A DNA stretch of 6,501 bases from Spirochaetaceae bacterium (GCA_023265735.1 JAHFSN010000125.1:1-6501); one strand, 5' to 3'; shown: positions 1 through 6,030, numbered from the stretch's first letter. Translations and numbers: made by a program. The notes: a model not told the origin generated them from the sequence alone.

Positions 1-521
1 AAGGCCGTCCCCGCCAGCAGCGAGAGGGTGGGGAAGGGCGCCGTGAAGGTCACCTTGAGGGTGGAAGAATCCGCCGCCTTGACCTGAACTCCCTCGGCCC
101 CCGTCTTCCCGTCATGGTAATCCCCGGCGCCGGCGATCCAGCTGGCGGGGATACCGGCGTCGGGGGCCGCCGTTTTGGGGTCGAGCTCCCGGAGCCACGA
201 GTCCACGACGGTTTGGGCCGTGATGGGGACCCCGTCGGACCACGAGGTCTTGCGGAGCCGGAAGGTATAGGTCGTCCCCGGTTTGTCGGACACCCAGCTT
301 TCGGCGAGGCCGGGCCGGGCCTCGGAGGTCTTGGGGTCGTAGACGACCAGGCCCTCGAACAGGGCCAGGGCGATCCTCTGGTCTGGGGCCGACTGGACGA
401 AGGCCGGATCGAAGGACGAGGGCTCCCCGCCGTTGAGGACGACGAACTCATTCTTGGGGGCGGCACCGAGCGCCGAAACACCCCCCAGAAGAACGATCAG
501 GACCGCCAGAGTCGCTCGCAT
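1..521 (-). CDS. Oligopeptide ABC transporter substrate-binding protein (SBP family 5, OppA-like), N-terminal part
   Basis: Extracytoplasmic receptor that would capture peptides and hand them to an Opp/Dpp-type ABC permease. The first 173 residues are visible; the rest lies beyond the left edge. Residues 1-21 form a signal peptide (MRATLAVLIVLLGGVSALGA, cleavage near the Ala-Pro at 21-22). It has no lipobox cysteine, so a soluble periplasmic protein is expected rather than a lipoprotein. The mature part shows family-5 hallmarks in order: NGGEPSSFDPAF near 29-40, LFEGLVVYDP, RPGLAESW, YTFRLRKTSWSDG, then TAQTVVDSWLRELDP, which closely resembles OppA. The start is the ATG at 519-521, with AAGGAG at 527-532 five bases upstream and a candidate promoter beyond it. 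Permease and ATPase genes may follow off the left edge, but that cannot be seen. Family assignment is firm; the ligand (oligopeptide, dipeptide, murein peptide or other) is unknown. Confidence 0.9.
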   Translation of the reverse strand, partial: MRATLAVLIVLLGGVSALGAAPKNEFVVLNGGEPSSFDPAFVQSAPDQRIALALFEGLVVYDPKTSEARPGLAESWVSDKPGTTYTFRLRKTSWSDGVPITAQTVVDSWLRELDPKTAAPDAGIPASWIAGAGDYHDGKTGAEGVQVKAADSSTLKVTFTAPFPTLSLLAGTA

Positions 522-541
522 TCCCGCTCCTTATTTCCCCT

Positions 542-570
542 ATCGTAGTGAGATGGAGGTTCCGCGGCAA
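542..570 (-). promoter_or_regulatory. Candidate sigma-70-type promoter for the substrate-binding protein gene
   Basis: Read on the minus strand, TTGCCG (565-570, 4 of 6 matches to TTGACA) is followed after exactly 17 bases by TACGAT (542-547, 4 of 6 matches to TATAAT). Transcription would start near 535, just ahead of the AAGGAG ribosome site at 527-532. Assignment rests only on consensus and spacing. Confidence 0.4.
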
Positions 571-612
571 CCGGTCTCCGACAGCCCCGAAAGGTTGTTA
601 ATTCCGGTTTCC

Positions 613-641
613 TTGACAAAGAAGTAGTCAGCTCCTATCCT
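613..641 (+). promoter_or_regulatory. Candidate sigma-70-type promoter for the acyltransferase gene
   Basis: A perfect -35 box TTGACA (613-618) is followed after exactly 17 bases by TATCCT (636-641, 4 of 6 matches to TATAAT). The predicted transcription start is near 648, immediately before the AGGAG ribosome site at 650-654, so the leader would be only about 13 bases. It points away from the minus-strand promoter at 542-570. Confidence 0.6.
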
Positions 642-660
642 TGGCCCCCAGGAGATTCCG

Positions 661-1563
661 ATGATTTCTATCCCGGGCCAGTACGGATCCATCATCCAGA
701 AAATGCTTCAGAGTTCCCAGAAGCAGAGTGTCGTCACGGAGGATAACGTCTGGCAGGAAGCCAACATCGTCAACCGGAATCTCTTCTACGGCATCGTCGA
801 AGACCTCATGCTTCCGGGGAGCGGCGTCCTGGGAATCGAACATCTGGTGGAGCTCTACCAGCGGGCCCAGGCGGGCCAATCGTGCCTCGTCATGTGCGAG
901 CACTATTCCAACTTCGACCTGCCCTGCATGACAAATCTGATCGGCAAGGCCCACCCCGACGGCCAGAAAATCGTGGAATCGCTGGTGGCCATCGCGGGAT
1001 TCAAGCTCAACGAGGAGAGCCCCGTCGTCCTGGCGTTCACCGAATCCTTCAGCCGCATCGTCATCTACCCTTCCCGGTCCATTGAGGCCCTCCCCGACAG
1101 CCCCGAAAAGGACGAGGAACTCAAGCTGGCCCGGCGAATCAACCACGCCTCGATGCGGGCCCTCTCCCAGGCCAAGACGTCGGGCAAGATCATCATCGTC
1201 TTCCCCGCCGGCACCCGGTACCGGCCCGGGCGCCCCGAAACCAAGCGCGGCGTCCGCGAGATGCACACCTACATCAAGACCTTTGATTCCATGGTGCTCA
1301 TGAGCATCAACGGCAACACTCTACACGTCACGTCGGACGGCGACATGATCGACGACCAGGCCCACCGCGACGTGATCCTCTACGGCGTTGGCCCCGTGAT
1401 CAACTGCACCGAGTTCCGCCGGAAGGCCGAGGAAAAGTGTCCCGAGGGTTCCGACCCGAAACAGTTCACCGTCGACCAGGTGATGGCGGGCCCCGACGAA
1501 CTCCATGAGCACAACGAGCCCCTCCGCCAAACCCTCCTCGCCAAAATCCAACCGACCGCCTAG
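661..1563 (+). CDS. Glycerophospholipid acyltransferase (PlsC / GPAT superfamily)
   Basis: A 300-residue enzyme expected to transfer an acyl group to glycerol-3-phosphate or lysophosphatidic acid in membrane phospholipid synthesis. The superfamily catalytic motif HX4D is present as H81-Y-S-N-F-D86 within CEHYSNFDLPC. The substrate-binding block appears as FPAGTR (181-186), followed by a basic stretch (RYRPGRPETKRG). SRIVIYPSR at 131-139 sits where motif II is expected. There is no convincing transmembrane segment, so a soluble or peripheral enzyme is likely, unlike many PlsC proteins. The start ATG is preceded by AGGAG at 650-654, six bases away. Its TAG stop overlaps the stop of the convergent gene on the other strand. 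Proteins of this type are often annotated as 1-acyl-sn-glycerol-3-phosphate acyltransferase; whether it acts as a GPAT or an LPAAT cannot be decided from sequence. The family call is solid. Confidence 0.87.
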   Translation: MISIPGQYGSIIQKMLQSSQKQSVVTEDNVWQEANIVNRNLFYGIVEDLMLPGSGVLGIEHLVELYQRAQAGQSCLVMCEHYSNFDLPCMTNLIGKAHPDGQKIVESLVAIAGFKLNEESPVVLAFTESFSRIVIYPSRSIEALPDSPEKDEELKLARRINHASMRALSQAKTSGKIIIVFPAGTRYRPGRPETKRGVREMHTYIKTFDSMVLMSINGNTLHVTSDGDMIDDQAHRDVILYGVGPVINCTEFRRKAEEKCPEGSDPKQFTVDQVMAGPDELHEHNEPLRQTLLAKIQPTA

Positions 1564-2456
1564 GAGCCTTGGGAGAACCAGAGGCGTCCTGCGGCAACAA
1601 ACCCGAGGCGAACCAGGGGACCATCGAGCCGGGGGTCGCCTAGGGGAACGGTGATCGTCAGGGTGGGAGCGGTGCCCAGGGTAGTCCGCAGGGTCTGCAA
1701 AAGAGCAGAACCGAGGCCGAGGCCGCGGTACTCGGGGTCCACGTACCAGGAGAGCACCTCCCAAACCTCGATGGGGTCGATGGTCTGGTCCCAGCGCCGG
1801 ACCCAGATGACGCCGGCCCAGTCGCCTTGGGGCGTCTCGGCCACCCAAAATCGATCACCGGGCTGGTACCGGCGGCCCCGACGGAAATACTCGGCGTATT
1901 CGCTGCCGGCCGATTCGCCAAAAACCACGCTCGCGGCCTCGCGGCAGGCCTCGGCGTCCCAGTCCTCCAGGAGCCGGGCGGCGGCGGGTTGCCCTTCCCG
2001 CAGGTCAAAGTCCGTGGACAGGAGTCCCTTGTCCTCCAGGTCAAAGACCGGCTCGGCGGGATTCTCGGCGATGATATCGGGCCACGCCTCCATCCATTGG
2101 CGGACCTTCTCTTCCATGAACTTGCGCTTGAACCTCAGCCACTGCCTGTAGAGCAGTTCCCGGGGCTTGAGGATCTGCTTGAACCGGCGGAACACCCCCT
2201 GCCCCGAGTCGAGGGCGGCCCGCAGTTCCGCCTGAACCTCGGGGTGGCTGAGGCTCTCGGAAAACTCCCGCATCATGCGGAAGCCGTCGGTGCTCGACCA
2301 GGTTGGCAGGGGGAGCACCAGGCCGTCGGCGCAGGTGCTCTCGTCGACGCACACCTCGACCTGACGGGTGGCCAGATTGAGCACCGAGAAACTGTCCTGG
2401 TCCTCCATGGCGAAGAGAATCTGATCCAGGAGGGCAGAAGTCAGGGTCAGCGACAT
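1560..2456 (-). CDS. UPF0158 domain fused to GNAT-family N-acetyltransferase
   Basis: A 298-residue two-domain protein. Residues about 5-124 match the uncharacterised UPF0158 family: a short N-terminal helix, a SVLNLATRQVEV strand pair, LPLPTWSSTDGFRMMREF, then GQGVFRRFKQIL and a helix rich in Trp, Lys and Glu. Residues about 146-294 form a GNAT acetyltransferase; the acetyl-CoA pyrophosphate loop is VDPEYRGLGLGSALLQ (239-254), with RGLGLGS fitting Q/R-x-x-G-x-G/A. The C-terminal LVRLGFVAAGRLWF is the usual GNAT final strand. The acceptor is unknown: protein, small amine or antibiotic are all possible. An in-frame TAA 12 bases upstream rules out an earlier start. The chosen ATG has no good Shine-Dalgarno: the nearest GGAGG (2475-2479) is about 18 bases away. 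The gene lies 60 bases downstream of the chemoreceptor gene, so translation may depend on shared transcription. Domain calls are confident; function is not. Confidence 0.85.
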   Translation of the reverse strand: MSLTLTSALLDQILFAMEDQDSFSVLNLATRQVEVCVDESTCADGLVLPLPTWSSTDGFRMMREFSESLSHPEVQAELRAALDSGQGVFRRFKQILKPRELLYRQWLRFKRKFMEEKVRQWMEAWPDIIAENPAEPVFDLEDKGLLSTDFDLREGQPAAARLLEDWDAEACREAASVVFGESAGSEYAEYFRRGRRYQPGDRFWVAETPQGDWAGVIWVRRWDQTIDPIEVWEVLSWYVDPEYRGLGLGSALLQTLRTTLGTAPTLTITVPLGDPRLDGPLVRLGFVAAGRLWFSQGS

Positions 2457-2516
2457 GGAACCAGTTTACCATTCCCTCCCCCATGCGGAAGAGGATTCTG
2501 CGGGTTTCCTGAGCCT

Positions 2517-4337
2517 CTACACTTTGAACTGGGCCACAATGGCCGACAGCGCGTCGATCTGCCCGGAGTTCTGCACCCCGGCTTCGGCGAGGGTTTTGGT
2601 GGAGAGGGTGATGATGTCCTTGTTGTCGTTCATCTTCTGAATTTCGCCGACCATCTTGCGGCTGACGGTGGTCAGGTTCCCCATCTCTTTCTGAATCACC
2701 TGGCTCCGGGCGGCAATATCGCCGATCCCCTGGCGAACCCGCACGGTGACTTCGTTGATGTTTTCCATCGCCGCCATGATCTGCTCCGAACCGGCGTTCT
2801 GTTCCTTCATGGAGGCATCGATTTCCTGCTCGAACCGGTTGAGCTGGGAGATTTTCCCCAGGATCTCACCGAACGATTGCTCCGAATCCCGGGCCGCGGC
2901 GACGGCGACTTCGATCTCCTCGAGGATGGAGCCGATGTTGGTGCCGATTTCGTGGGACTGCTCGCCGGAAAGTTCGGCCAGCTTACGGATCTCCTCGGCG
3001 ACGACGGCGAACCCCCGGCCCAGGTCTCCGGCGTGGGCCGCTTCGATGGAAGCGTTCATGGCCAGGAGGTTAGTCTGGGTGGCGATGCCCTGGATCACCC
3101 CGTTGGCCTCCAGAAGCTTGCCGCTCTGCTCGAGGACGAGGCTGATGGTGTCGGAAACGCTGGCCAGTTTCTCCCGGCCCACCTCGGAGGTTTTCACGAG
3201 TTCCGTAAATTCTCCCTGCATTCGGGCCACGCTCCGGGAAACCGAACCGATGCTGGAAACCATCTGGGTGATGGCCGACGACGACTGGGAGATCGAGACC
3301 TCCTGGCTCACGATGGCCTCTTCGAAGGCCCGGATGCTGGCGACGATGCTTTCGAGGTTACCCGAGGTTTGCTGGATGCCAGCCCCCTGGCTTTCGACCT
3401 GCTGCCCCACGTCTTCGACGATCACCTCGAGGGACTCGACGACGTTGGAGTTGTCGCTAATGGCCGACTGCAGCTGAGTTCCCACGTCGCGGAGGACCCG
3501 GGCGCATCCATCGATCTCCCGGACCGACCGAGAGAGGAACTCCTGCATGGCCTTCAGGGCGCCCATGAGGGTGCCAAATTCGTCGCCCAGGCGGAGCAGC
3601 CTCGGGTCGACCTCGCTGTGCAGCCGGCCCTCTCCGATATCCTGAGAAATTCGGACGGCGCCGTGGAGGGGTCGCCGAAACATCCGGACGAAGACCAAGG
3701 TCAGCAAAACGGAGACGACGGTCACCAGGACCGTGACGGCCGCCAGGGTGAGGCTGACGAGGGCGTAGAGCTTCTGACCGTCGACGATGTTCGCCGACGC
3801 CTTGTCCTGCTGGGACTTCAGGAGGTGGGAGAAGTCTCCTCGGAGGCCCTGGTAGAGGCCCCGGGCTGTGGCCGTGTAGGCCTGGGCGGCTTCCTGCGTC
3901 TTTCCCGCGCTGGAGAGGGAAAGGATGTTGCCGAAAGTGGAAAAGTAGAAGAGGGCATTTTGCCTGGTGTTGGCCGCCAACCGAGCGAGGTCGATGGACA
4001 TTTCCGAGGACGAACCCCGGTTCAGCTTCTGAAACTCGTCGATGTTGGTCTTGAAGTTCCCCTGGGCGGCTTCCAGCTTCTGTTCCAGGTCCTTCTTCTG
4101 AGAGGGATCCTTGGTTTGAATGTGCTCCAGGATCATTCCGTTGGCTTCCGATAACTCTTGGACGGCCAGCGAAATCTCCACGGTGCCCGTGTACGATTCC
4201 GCGATGAACGTCCTGTCGAGGTCGACAACGCGGGTCATTCCCAAGAAAGCAATGACCGCCAGCACGACCGTCATGGCGGTGAGAAAGAAAAACGCGAGAC
4301 CCAACTTCCACGCCACAGAAACCTTATTCACCTTCAT
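2517..4337 (-). CDS. Methyl-accepting chemotaxis protein (transmembrane chemoreceptor)
   Basis: Inner-membrane receptor that signals through CheW and CheA to bias flagellar rotation. It has 606 residues. TM1 is about 10-34, a helical extracytoplasmic domain of about 155 residues follows (35-189, four-helix-bundle-like), and TM2 is about 190-219. A HAMP linker covers about 220-272 and the cytoplasmic signalling coiled coil 273-600. The conserved hairpin tip is clear: ATQTNLLAMNASIEAAHAG (419-437) and GRGFAVVAEEIRKLAE (440-455). Glu/Gln-rich methylation-type helices are visible near 339-359 and 513-530. The C-terminus (AQFKV) lacks a CheR-tethering NWETF-like pentapeptide. I chose the ATG at 4335-4337 (MKVNKVS) because AAGGAAGGA lies directly upstream (4338-4346); the TTG start 12 codons earlier has no such site and would add an unusual polar tail. 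The UPF0158-GNAT gene follows on the same strand. The ligand is not predictable from this sequence. Confidence 0.96.
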   Translation of the reverse strand: MKVNKVSVAWKLGLAFFFLTAMTVVLAVIAFLGMTRVVDLDRTFIAESYTGTVEISLAVQELSEANGMILEHIQTKDPSQKKDLEQKLEAAQGNFKTNIDEFQKLNRGSSSEMSIDLARLAANTRQNALFYFSTFGNILSLSSAGKTQEAAQAYTATARGLYQGLRGDFSHLLKSQQDKASANIVDGQKLYALVSLTLAAVTVLVTVVSVLLTLVFVRMFRRPLHGAVRISQDIGEGRLHSEVDPRLLRLGDEFGTLMGALKAMQEFLSRSVREIDGCARVLRDVGTQLQSAISDNSNVVESLEVIVEDVGQQVESQGAGIQQTSGNLESIVASIRAFEEAIVSQEVSISQSSSAITQMVSSIGSVSRSVARMQGEFTELVKTSEVGREKLASVSDTISLVLEQSGKLLEANGVIQGIATQTNLLAMNASIEAAHAGDLGRGFAVVAEEIRKLAELSGEQSHEIGTNIGSILEEIEVAVAAARDSEQSFGEILGKISQLNRFEQEIDASMKEQNAGSEQIMAAMENINEVTVRVRQGIGDIAARSQVIQKEMGNLTTVSRKMVGEIQKMNDNKDIITLSTKTLAEAGVQNSGQIDALSAIVAQFKV

Positions 4338-4352
4338 TCCTTCCTTGGAGCC

Positions 4353-4381
4353 ATTGTACGGCCGGGTGACCAATCCGTAAA
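4353..4381 (-). promoter_or_regulatory. Candidate sigma-70-type promoter for the chemoreceptor gene
   Basis: On the minus strand, TTTACG (4376-4381, 4 of 6) precedes TACAAT (4353-4358, 5 of 6 matches to TATAAT) by exactly 17 bases. Transcription would begin near 4346, at the very edge of the AAGGAAGGA ribosome site, giving a leader of about nine bases. A start there would also exclude the upstream TTG codon from the message, supporting the shorter protein. No minus-strand sigma-28 promoter was found. Confidence 0.4.
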
Positions 4382-4411
4382 TGAGAAAGGGGCAGCGGCC
4401 TCCTCTCGGTC

Positions 4412-4440
4412 TTGACCGGGGGGGCTAAAAAGACGAAAAT
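4412..4440 (+). promoter_or_regulatory. Candidate sigma-70-type promoter for enolase
   Basis: TTGACC (4412-4417, 5 of 6 matches to TTGACA) is followed after 17 bases by GAAAAT (4435-4440, 4 of 6). The predicted start near 4447 would give a leader of about 27 bases. It overlaps the alternative sigma-28-like promoter, and the two are competing or additive explanations for enolase transcription. Confidence 0.4.
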
Positions 4441-4451
4441 AAAGCCGATAA
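4426..4451 (+). promoter_or_regulatory. Candidate sigma-28 (FliA/SigD)-type promoter upstream of enolase
   Basis: GCCGATAA at 4444-4451 is an exact match to the -10 consensus of flagellar sigma-28 promoters. TAAA at 4426-4429 lies 14 bases upstream; the known consensus is TAAA with about 15 bases of spacer. Transcription would begin near 4458, a few bases before the AAGGAG of eno (4462-4467), which matches the short-leader layout of neighbouring genes. It points at eno and not at the divergent chemoreceptor gene. A chance match in an AT-rich promoter region is possible. Confidence 0.35.
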
Positions 4452-4459
4452 AACTTTAT
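4439..4459. repeat. Short inverted repeat in the enolase promoter region, possible operator
   Basis: ATAAAG (4439-4444) and CTTTAT (4454-4459) form a perfect 6-base inverted repeat around a 9-base centre, spanning the GCCGATAA box and ending two bases before the ribosome-binding site. The 21-base symmetric site would suit a dimeric regulator, but the arms are short and AT-rich, so chance is a real alternative. Confidence 0.25.
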
Positions 4460-4473
4460 ATAAGGAGCGACTC

Positions 4474-5775
4474 ATGAGCATCATCGAAGAAGTCAGAGCG
4501 CGCGAAATTATTGACTCCCGTGGCAACCCCACGATCGAAGTCGACGTTTATTTGGAAGACGGCGGTTTCGGCCGTGCCGCAGTCCCTTCGGGCGCCTCGA
4601 CCGGTGAGCACGAAGCGGTAGAATTGCGGGACGGAGACAAGGCGAGGTTCACGGGCAAGGGCGTTCTGAAGGCTGTGGAAAACGTCAACACCCTCATCGC
4701 CGACGAGATCATTGGCATGGACGCCCTGGATCAGGTCGCCCTCGACCGGACCCTCATCGAACTCGACGGCACCGAAAACAAAGGCAAGCTGGGCGCCAAC
4801 GCCATCCTCGGCGTTTCGATGGCCGTGGCCAAGGCTGCAGCCGACAGCCTGGGACTGCCCCTGTACAAGTACCTGGGCGGTATGAAGACCACCCTCCTCC
4901 CGGTCCCTATGGCCAACATCATCAACGGCGGCAAGCACGCCGACAACAAGATCGACTTCCAGGAGTTCATGGTCGTCCCCTACGGCGCCGAGAGCATCAA
5001 GGAAGCGGTCCGGATGGTCTCTGAGGTCTTCCATGCCCTCAAGAGCCTCCTCAAGAAGGCCGGCCACAACACCGCCGTGGGTGACGAAGGCGGCTTTGCC
5101 CCCAACCTCGACAACGAAGAAGCCCTGCAGTTCTGCGTGAAGGCCATCGAAGCCGCCGGCTACAAGCCCGGCAAGGACTTCGGCATCGCCCTGGACTGTG
5201 CCAGCTCCGAGCTGTTCGACGAAGGCGACCGCAAGGGCTACAAGTTCTGGAAATCGAACCCCAGCAAGCTGTTCACCGCCGACGAGATGATCGAGATCTA
5301 CACCAAGTGGATCGAGAAGTACCCCATCATCAGCATCGAGGACGGCCTGGACCAGAACGACTGGGAAGGCTACGCCAAGTTCACCAAGGCCCTGGGTCAC
5401 AAGATCCAGATCGTGGGCGACGACTTCTTCGTCACCAACCCCAAGCGCCTGGCGTCGGGCATCGAGAAGGGAGCTTGCAACTCCATCCTCGTGAAGGTCA
5501 ACCAGATCGGTACTCTGACCGAGACCTTCGAGGCCGTGAGCATGGCCCAGAAGGCCGGCTACACCTCGATCATCAGCCACCGCTCCGGTGAGACCGAAGA
5601 CGCCACCATCGCCGACCTGGCCGTGGCCTGGGGCATGGGACAGATCAAGACCGGTTCCATGAGCCGGACCGACCGCGTCGCCAAATACAACCAGCTGATC
5701 CGCATTGAAGAGGAACTGGAGGGCACCGCCGAATACGCCGGACGCGACGCCTTCAGCTCCATCAAGAAGAAGTAA
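4474..5775 (+). CDS. eno: Enolase (phosphopyruvate hydratase)
   Basis: Glycolytic enzyme interconverting 2-phosphoglycerate and phosphoenolpyruvate in the cytoplasm, EC 4.2.1.11; enolases are also RNA-degradosome partners in some bacteria. The 433-residue length is full size. Expected residues are all present: the mobile-loop Ser42 in SGASTGEHEA, His155 in NGGKHADN, Glu164 in DFQEFM, and Glu205 in GDEGGFAPN. The magnesium ligands are Asp241 (LDCASSE), Glu289 (SIEDGLDQNDW) and Asp316 (GDDFFVTN). Catalytic Lys341 (LVKVNQIGTLTE), His369 in SHRSGETED and Lys392 (GQIKTGSMSRTDR) complete the site. The start ATG follows AAGGAG (4462-4467) at six bases. The first 60 or so codons are visibly more mixed and AT-richer than the rest, which uses almost uniform C- or G-ending codons as expected for a highly expressed gene. 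It stands alone as a transcription unit, with its own promoter candidates and a terminator at 5928-5960. Confidence 0.99.
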   Translation: MSIIEEVRAREIIDSRGNPTIEVDVYLEDGGFGRAAVPSGASTGEHEAVELRDGDKARFTGKGVLKAVENVNTLIADEIIGMDALDQVALDRTLIELDGTENKGKLGANAILGVSMAVAKAAADSLGLPLYKYLGGMKTTLLPVPMANIINGGKHADNKIDFQEFMVVPYGAESIKEAVRMVSEVFHALKSLLKKAGHNTAVGDEGGFAPNLDNEEALQFCVKAIEAAGYKPGKDFGIALDCASSELFDEGDRKGYKFWKSNPSKLFTADEMIEIYTKWIEKYPIISIEDGLDQNDWEGYAKFTKALGHKIQIVGDDFFVTNPKRLASGIEKGACNSILVKVNQIGTLTETFEAVSMAQKAGYTSIISHRSGETEDATIADLAVAWGMGQIKTGSMSRTDRVAKYNQLIRIEEELEGTAEYAGRDAFSSIKKK

Positions 5776-5787
5776 GGCTTGGATCTC

Positions 5788-5815
5788 GGCTCAGGCCGCT
5801 GACGCGTCCTGAGCC
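5788..5815 (+). repeat. Stem-loop 1 of the enolase 3' trailer
   Basis: GGCTCAGG (5788-5795) and CCTGAGCC (5808-5815) form a perfect 8-base-pair stem with a 12-base loop, starting 12 bases after the eno stop codon. It has no T-tract, so it is not an intrinsic terminator by itself. Confidence 0.6.
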
Positions 5816-5817
5816 TG

Positions 5818-5846
5818 GGAGTTTTGGGGCGAGGCCCCAAAACTCC
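5818..5846 (+). repeat. Stem-loop 2: perfect 13-bp hairpin, possible REP-like palindrome
   Basis: GGAGTTTTGGGGC (5818-5830) and GCCCCAAAACTCC (5834-5846) pair perfectly over 13 base pairs around a GAG triloop. The stem can extend through a single bulged G into CCTGG/CCAGG. No T-run follows. Its length, perfection and position between two other palindromes resemble dispersed intergenic palindromic elements. It could instead be an mRNA 3'-end stabiliser. Confidence 0.65.
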
Positions 5847-5847
5847 A

Positions 5848-5871
5848 GGACTTGGCCGCAGGCCAATGTCC
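5848..5871 (+). repeat. Stem-loop 3 of the enolase 3' trailer
   Basis: TTGGCC (5852-5857) and GGCCAA (5861-5866) pair around a GCA loop, and GGAC (5848-5851) pairs with GTCC (5868-5871) across a bulged T at 5867. It begins one base after stem-loop 2 ends. The following stretch to 5927 contains a CTTCGCTTCGCTCG tract and no gene. Confidence 0.6.
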
Positions 5872-5927
5872 AGGCTTCGCTTCGCTCGCCTACTGGTAGT
5901 TACGGGCTTTTCGCTTTGTAGTTTTGG

Positions 5928-5960
5928 AAAAGGTCACCTTTCGAGGTGACCTTTTTTTTT
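5928..5960 (+). terminator. Rho-independent terminator of enolase
   Basis: AAAAGGTCACCT (5928-5939) pairs with AGGTGACCTTTT (5944-5955) around a TTCG tetraloop, and the stem runs into nine consecutive T residues (5952-5960). This is a classic intrinsic terminator, about 150 bases beyond the eno stop codon. The three upstream stem-loops would therefore be part of the enolase transcript. Confidence 0.92.
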
Positions 5961-6001
5961 GCCGTTCGCGAGTCATTATTGGTCCTCACTTGACCAGAAA
6001 A

Positions 6002-6030
6002 TTGACAGCGTTTTTGTTTCGCGTTACGTT
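6002..6030 (+). promoter_or_regulatory. Candidate promoter for the right-edge sensor gene
   Basis: A perfect TTGACA (6002-6007) is followed after 17 bases by TACGTT (6025-6030), which matches only 3 of 6 positions of TATAAT. The start would be near 6037, about 35 bases before the gene. The strong -35 and the terminator just upstream make a promoter in this gap likely, but the -10 choice is weak. The rest of 5961-6071 shows no gene. Confidence 0.35.

Noticed and set aside
2041..2484. Minus-strand frame of 147 codons beginning just before the UPF0158-GNAT start in another frame
   Set aside because: It overlaps the UPF0158 domain in a different frame, has no recognisable motif, and the GGGAGGG lies too close to its internal ATG to act as a normal ribosome site.
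1827..4154. Very long plus-strand open frame (775 codons) opposite the chemoreceptor and the UPF0158-GNAT gene
   Set aside because: It is antisense to two well-recognised genes. Its composition (Gly, Leu, Asp, Val, His, Pro rich without recognisable motifs) is that of a complementary-frame shadow caused by GC-rich codon bias.
4338..4373. Upstream TTG start adding 12 residues to the chemoreceptor
   Set aside because: There is no ribosome-binding site before it. The ATG at 4337 has AAGGAAGGA immediately upstream and gives a normal N-terminus leading directly into TM1.
4456..5580. Minus-strand open frame of 374 codons opposite enolase
   Set aside because: It lies wholly antisense to an unmistakable enolase and has no recognisable domain; the strong codon bias of eno removes stops on the opposite strand.
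5788..5927. Possible integron attC site or riboswitch in the stem-loop region
   Set aside because: No paired GTTRRRY/RYYYAAC core sites are present, no cassette gene follows, and no known riboswitch aptamer motif is recognisable. The region also lies downstream of eno, ahead of its terminator, rather than in a leader.
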